A stretch of 13,406 nt of DNA from Chloroflexia bacterium (GTDB lineage: Bacteria > Chloroflexota > Chloroflexia > Thermomicrobiales > UBA6265): the NCBI GenBank assembly GCA_013698495.1, contig JACCUV010000060.1, forward strand, positions 1 to 13,406, in the 5' to 3' direction. The translations under genes were made by a program, and so were the position numbers. The notes below the pieces were generated by a model, which did not search any database, had not been told where the DNA came from, and saw only the letters and a list, made by a program, of their open reading frames with translations. Below, in pieces: positions 13,359 through 13,406 of the stretch. How positions within the stretch are numbered: the stretch's first letter is position 1; the number at the start of each line of letters is the position of its first letter.

Positions 13359-13406
13359 CTATTCCTTTCCAAACCCGGCGATCACCTCATCGTAGCTCGC
13401 CACGGC
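13359..13406 (-). CDS. C-terminal end of an upstream gene (partial)
   Basis: Reading the minus strand from the window edge gives AVASYDEVIAGFGKE and a TAG at 13361-13359. The close spacing (14 bases) to a good ribosome site and ATG of the 64-residue gene argues that this is a true gene end. Fifteen residues are too few to assign a function. Confidence 0.45.
   Translation of the reverse strand, partial: AVASYDEVIAGFGKE

Noticed and set aside
1..13406. Defence system, prophage, insertion sequence or secondary-metabolite cluster
   Set aside because: No nuclease, helicase, transposase, integrase, toxin-antitoxin or synthase motif was seen in any credible frame.

Overview
The window is GC-rich, bacterial and gene-dense. 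It uses GTG and TTG starts freely and carries several short dispersed repeats of two families that I associate from general knowledge with Chloroflexota genomes. Together with Thr/Pro/Glu-rich protein tails (for example ending TPEATPEG), this suggests a Chloroflexota (Thermomicrobia-like) organism; that is an inference, since there is no rRNA in the window. I see no insertion sequence, prophage, CRISPR array or recognisable defence island.

Layout. Positions 1-458 (minus): N-terminal part of a MerR-family regulator, cut by the window edge, with a very good promoter at 530-558. Positions 459-837: intergenic, with that promoter and two dispersed repeats. Positions 838-5947 (minus): DinB-like protein, VOC-domain protein, 5'-truncated PQQ-type sugar dehydrogenase, HAD-IIA phosphatase and FGGY sugar kinase, in that map order. 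The kinase, phosphatase and dehydrogenase remnant suggest sugar or sugar-phosphate metabolism. Positions 5948-6279: divergent intergenic region with a hairpin and a small palindrome. Positions 6280-7083 (plus): MgtC/SapB-family membrane protein. Positions 7300-8130 (minus): SAM-dependent methyltransferase. Positions 8414-8724 (plus): small membrane protein whose third membrane segment lies in another frame. Positions 8729-9244 (minus): GNAT acetyltransferase. Positions 9330-10764 (minus): ECF sigma factor translationally coupled to an RskA-type membrane anti-sigma factor. Positions 11001-11279 (minus): unknown 92-residue protein. Positions 11493-12797 (plus): purD. Positions 12952-13022 (minus): tRNA-Cys(GCA). 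Positions 13150-13406 (minus): unknown 64-residue protein and the last codons of a gene upstream of it.

Working together. The clearest functional unit is the sigma/anti-sigma pair, which should let an envelope or redox signal release the sigma factor. PurD and the tRNA are housekeeping. The most notable irregularities are: (1) the sugar dehydrogenase has lost its first part at a sharp junction just behind the phosphatase gene and lies in the same frame as that gene, with one TAG between them; (2) the small membrane protein is interrupted by an apparent one-base frameshift; (3) there are two dispersed repeat families, one with a hairpin whose paired bases change together between copies. I did not find a convincing new multi-gene system.
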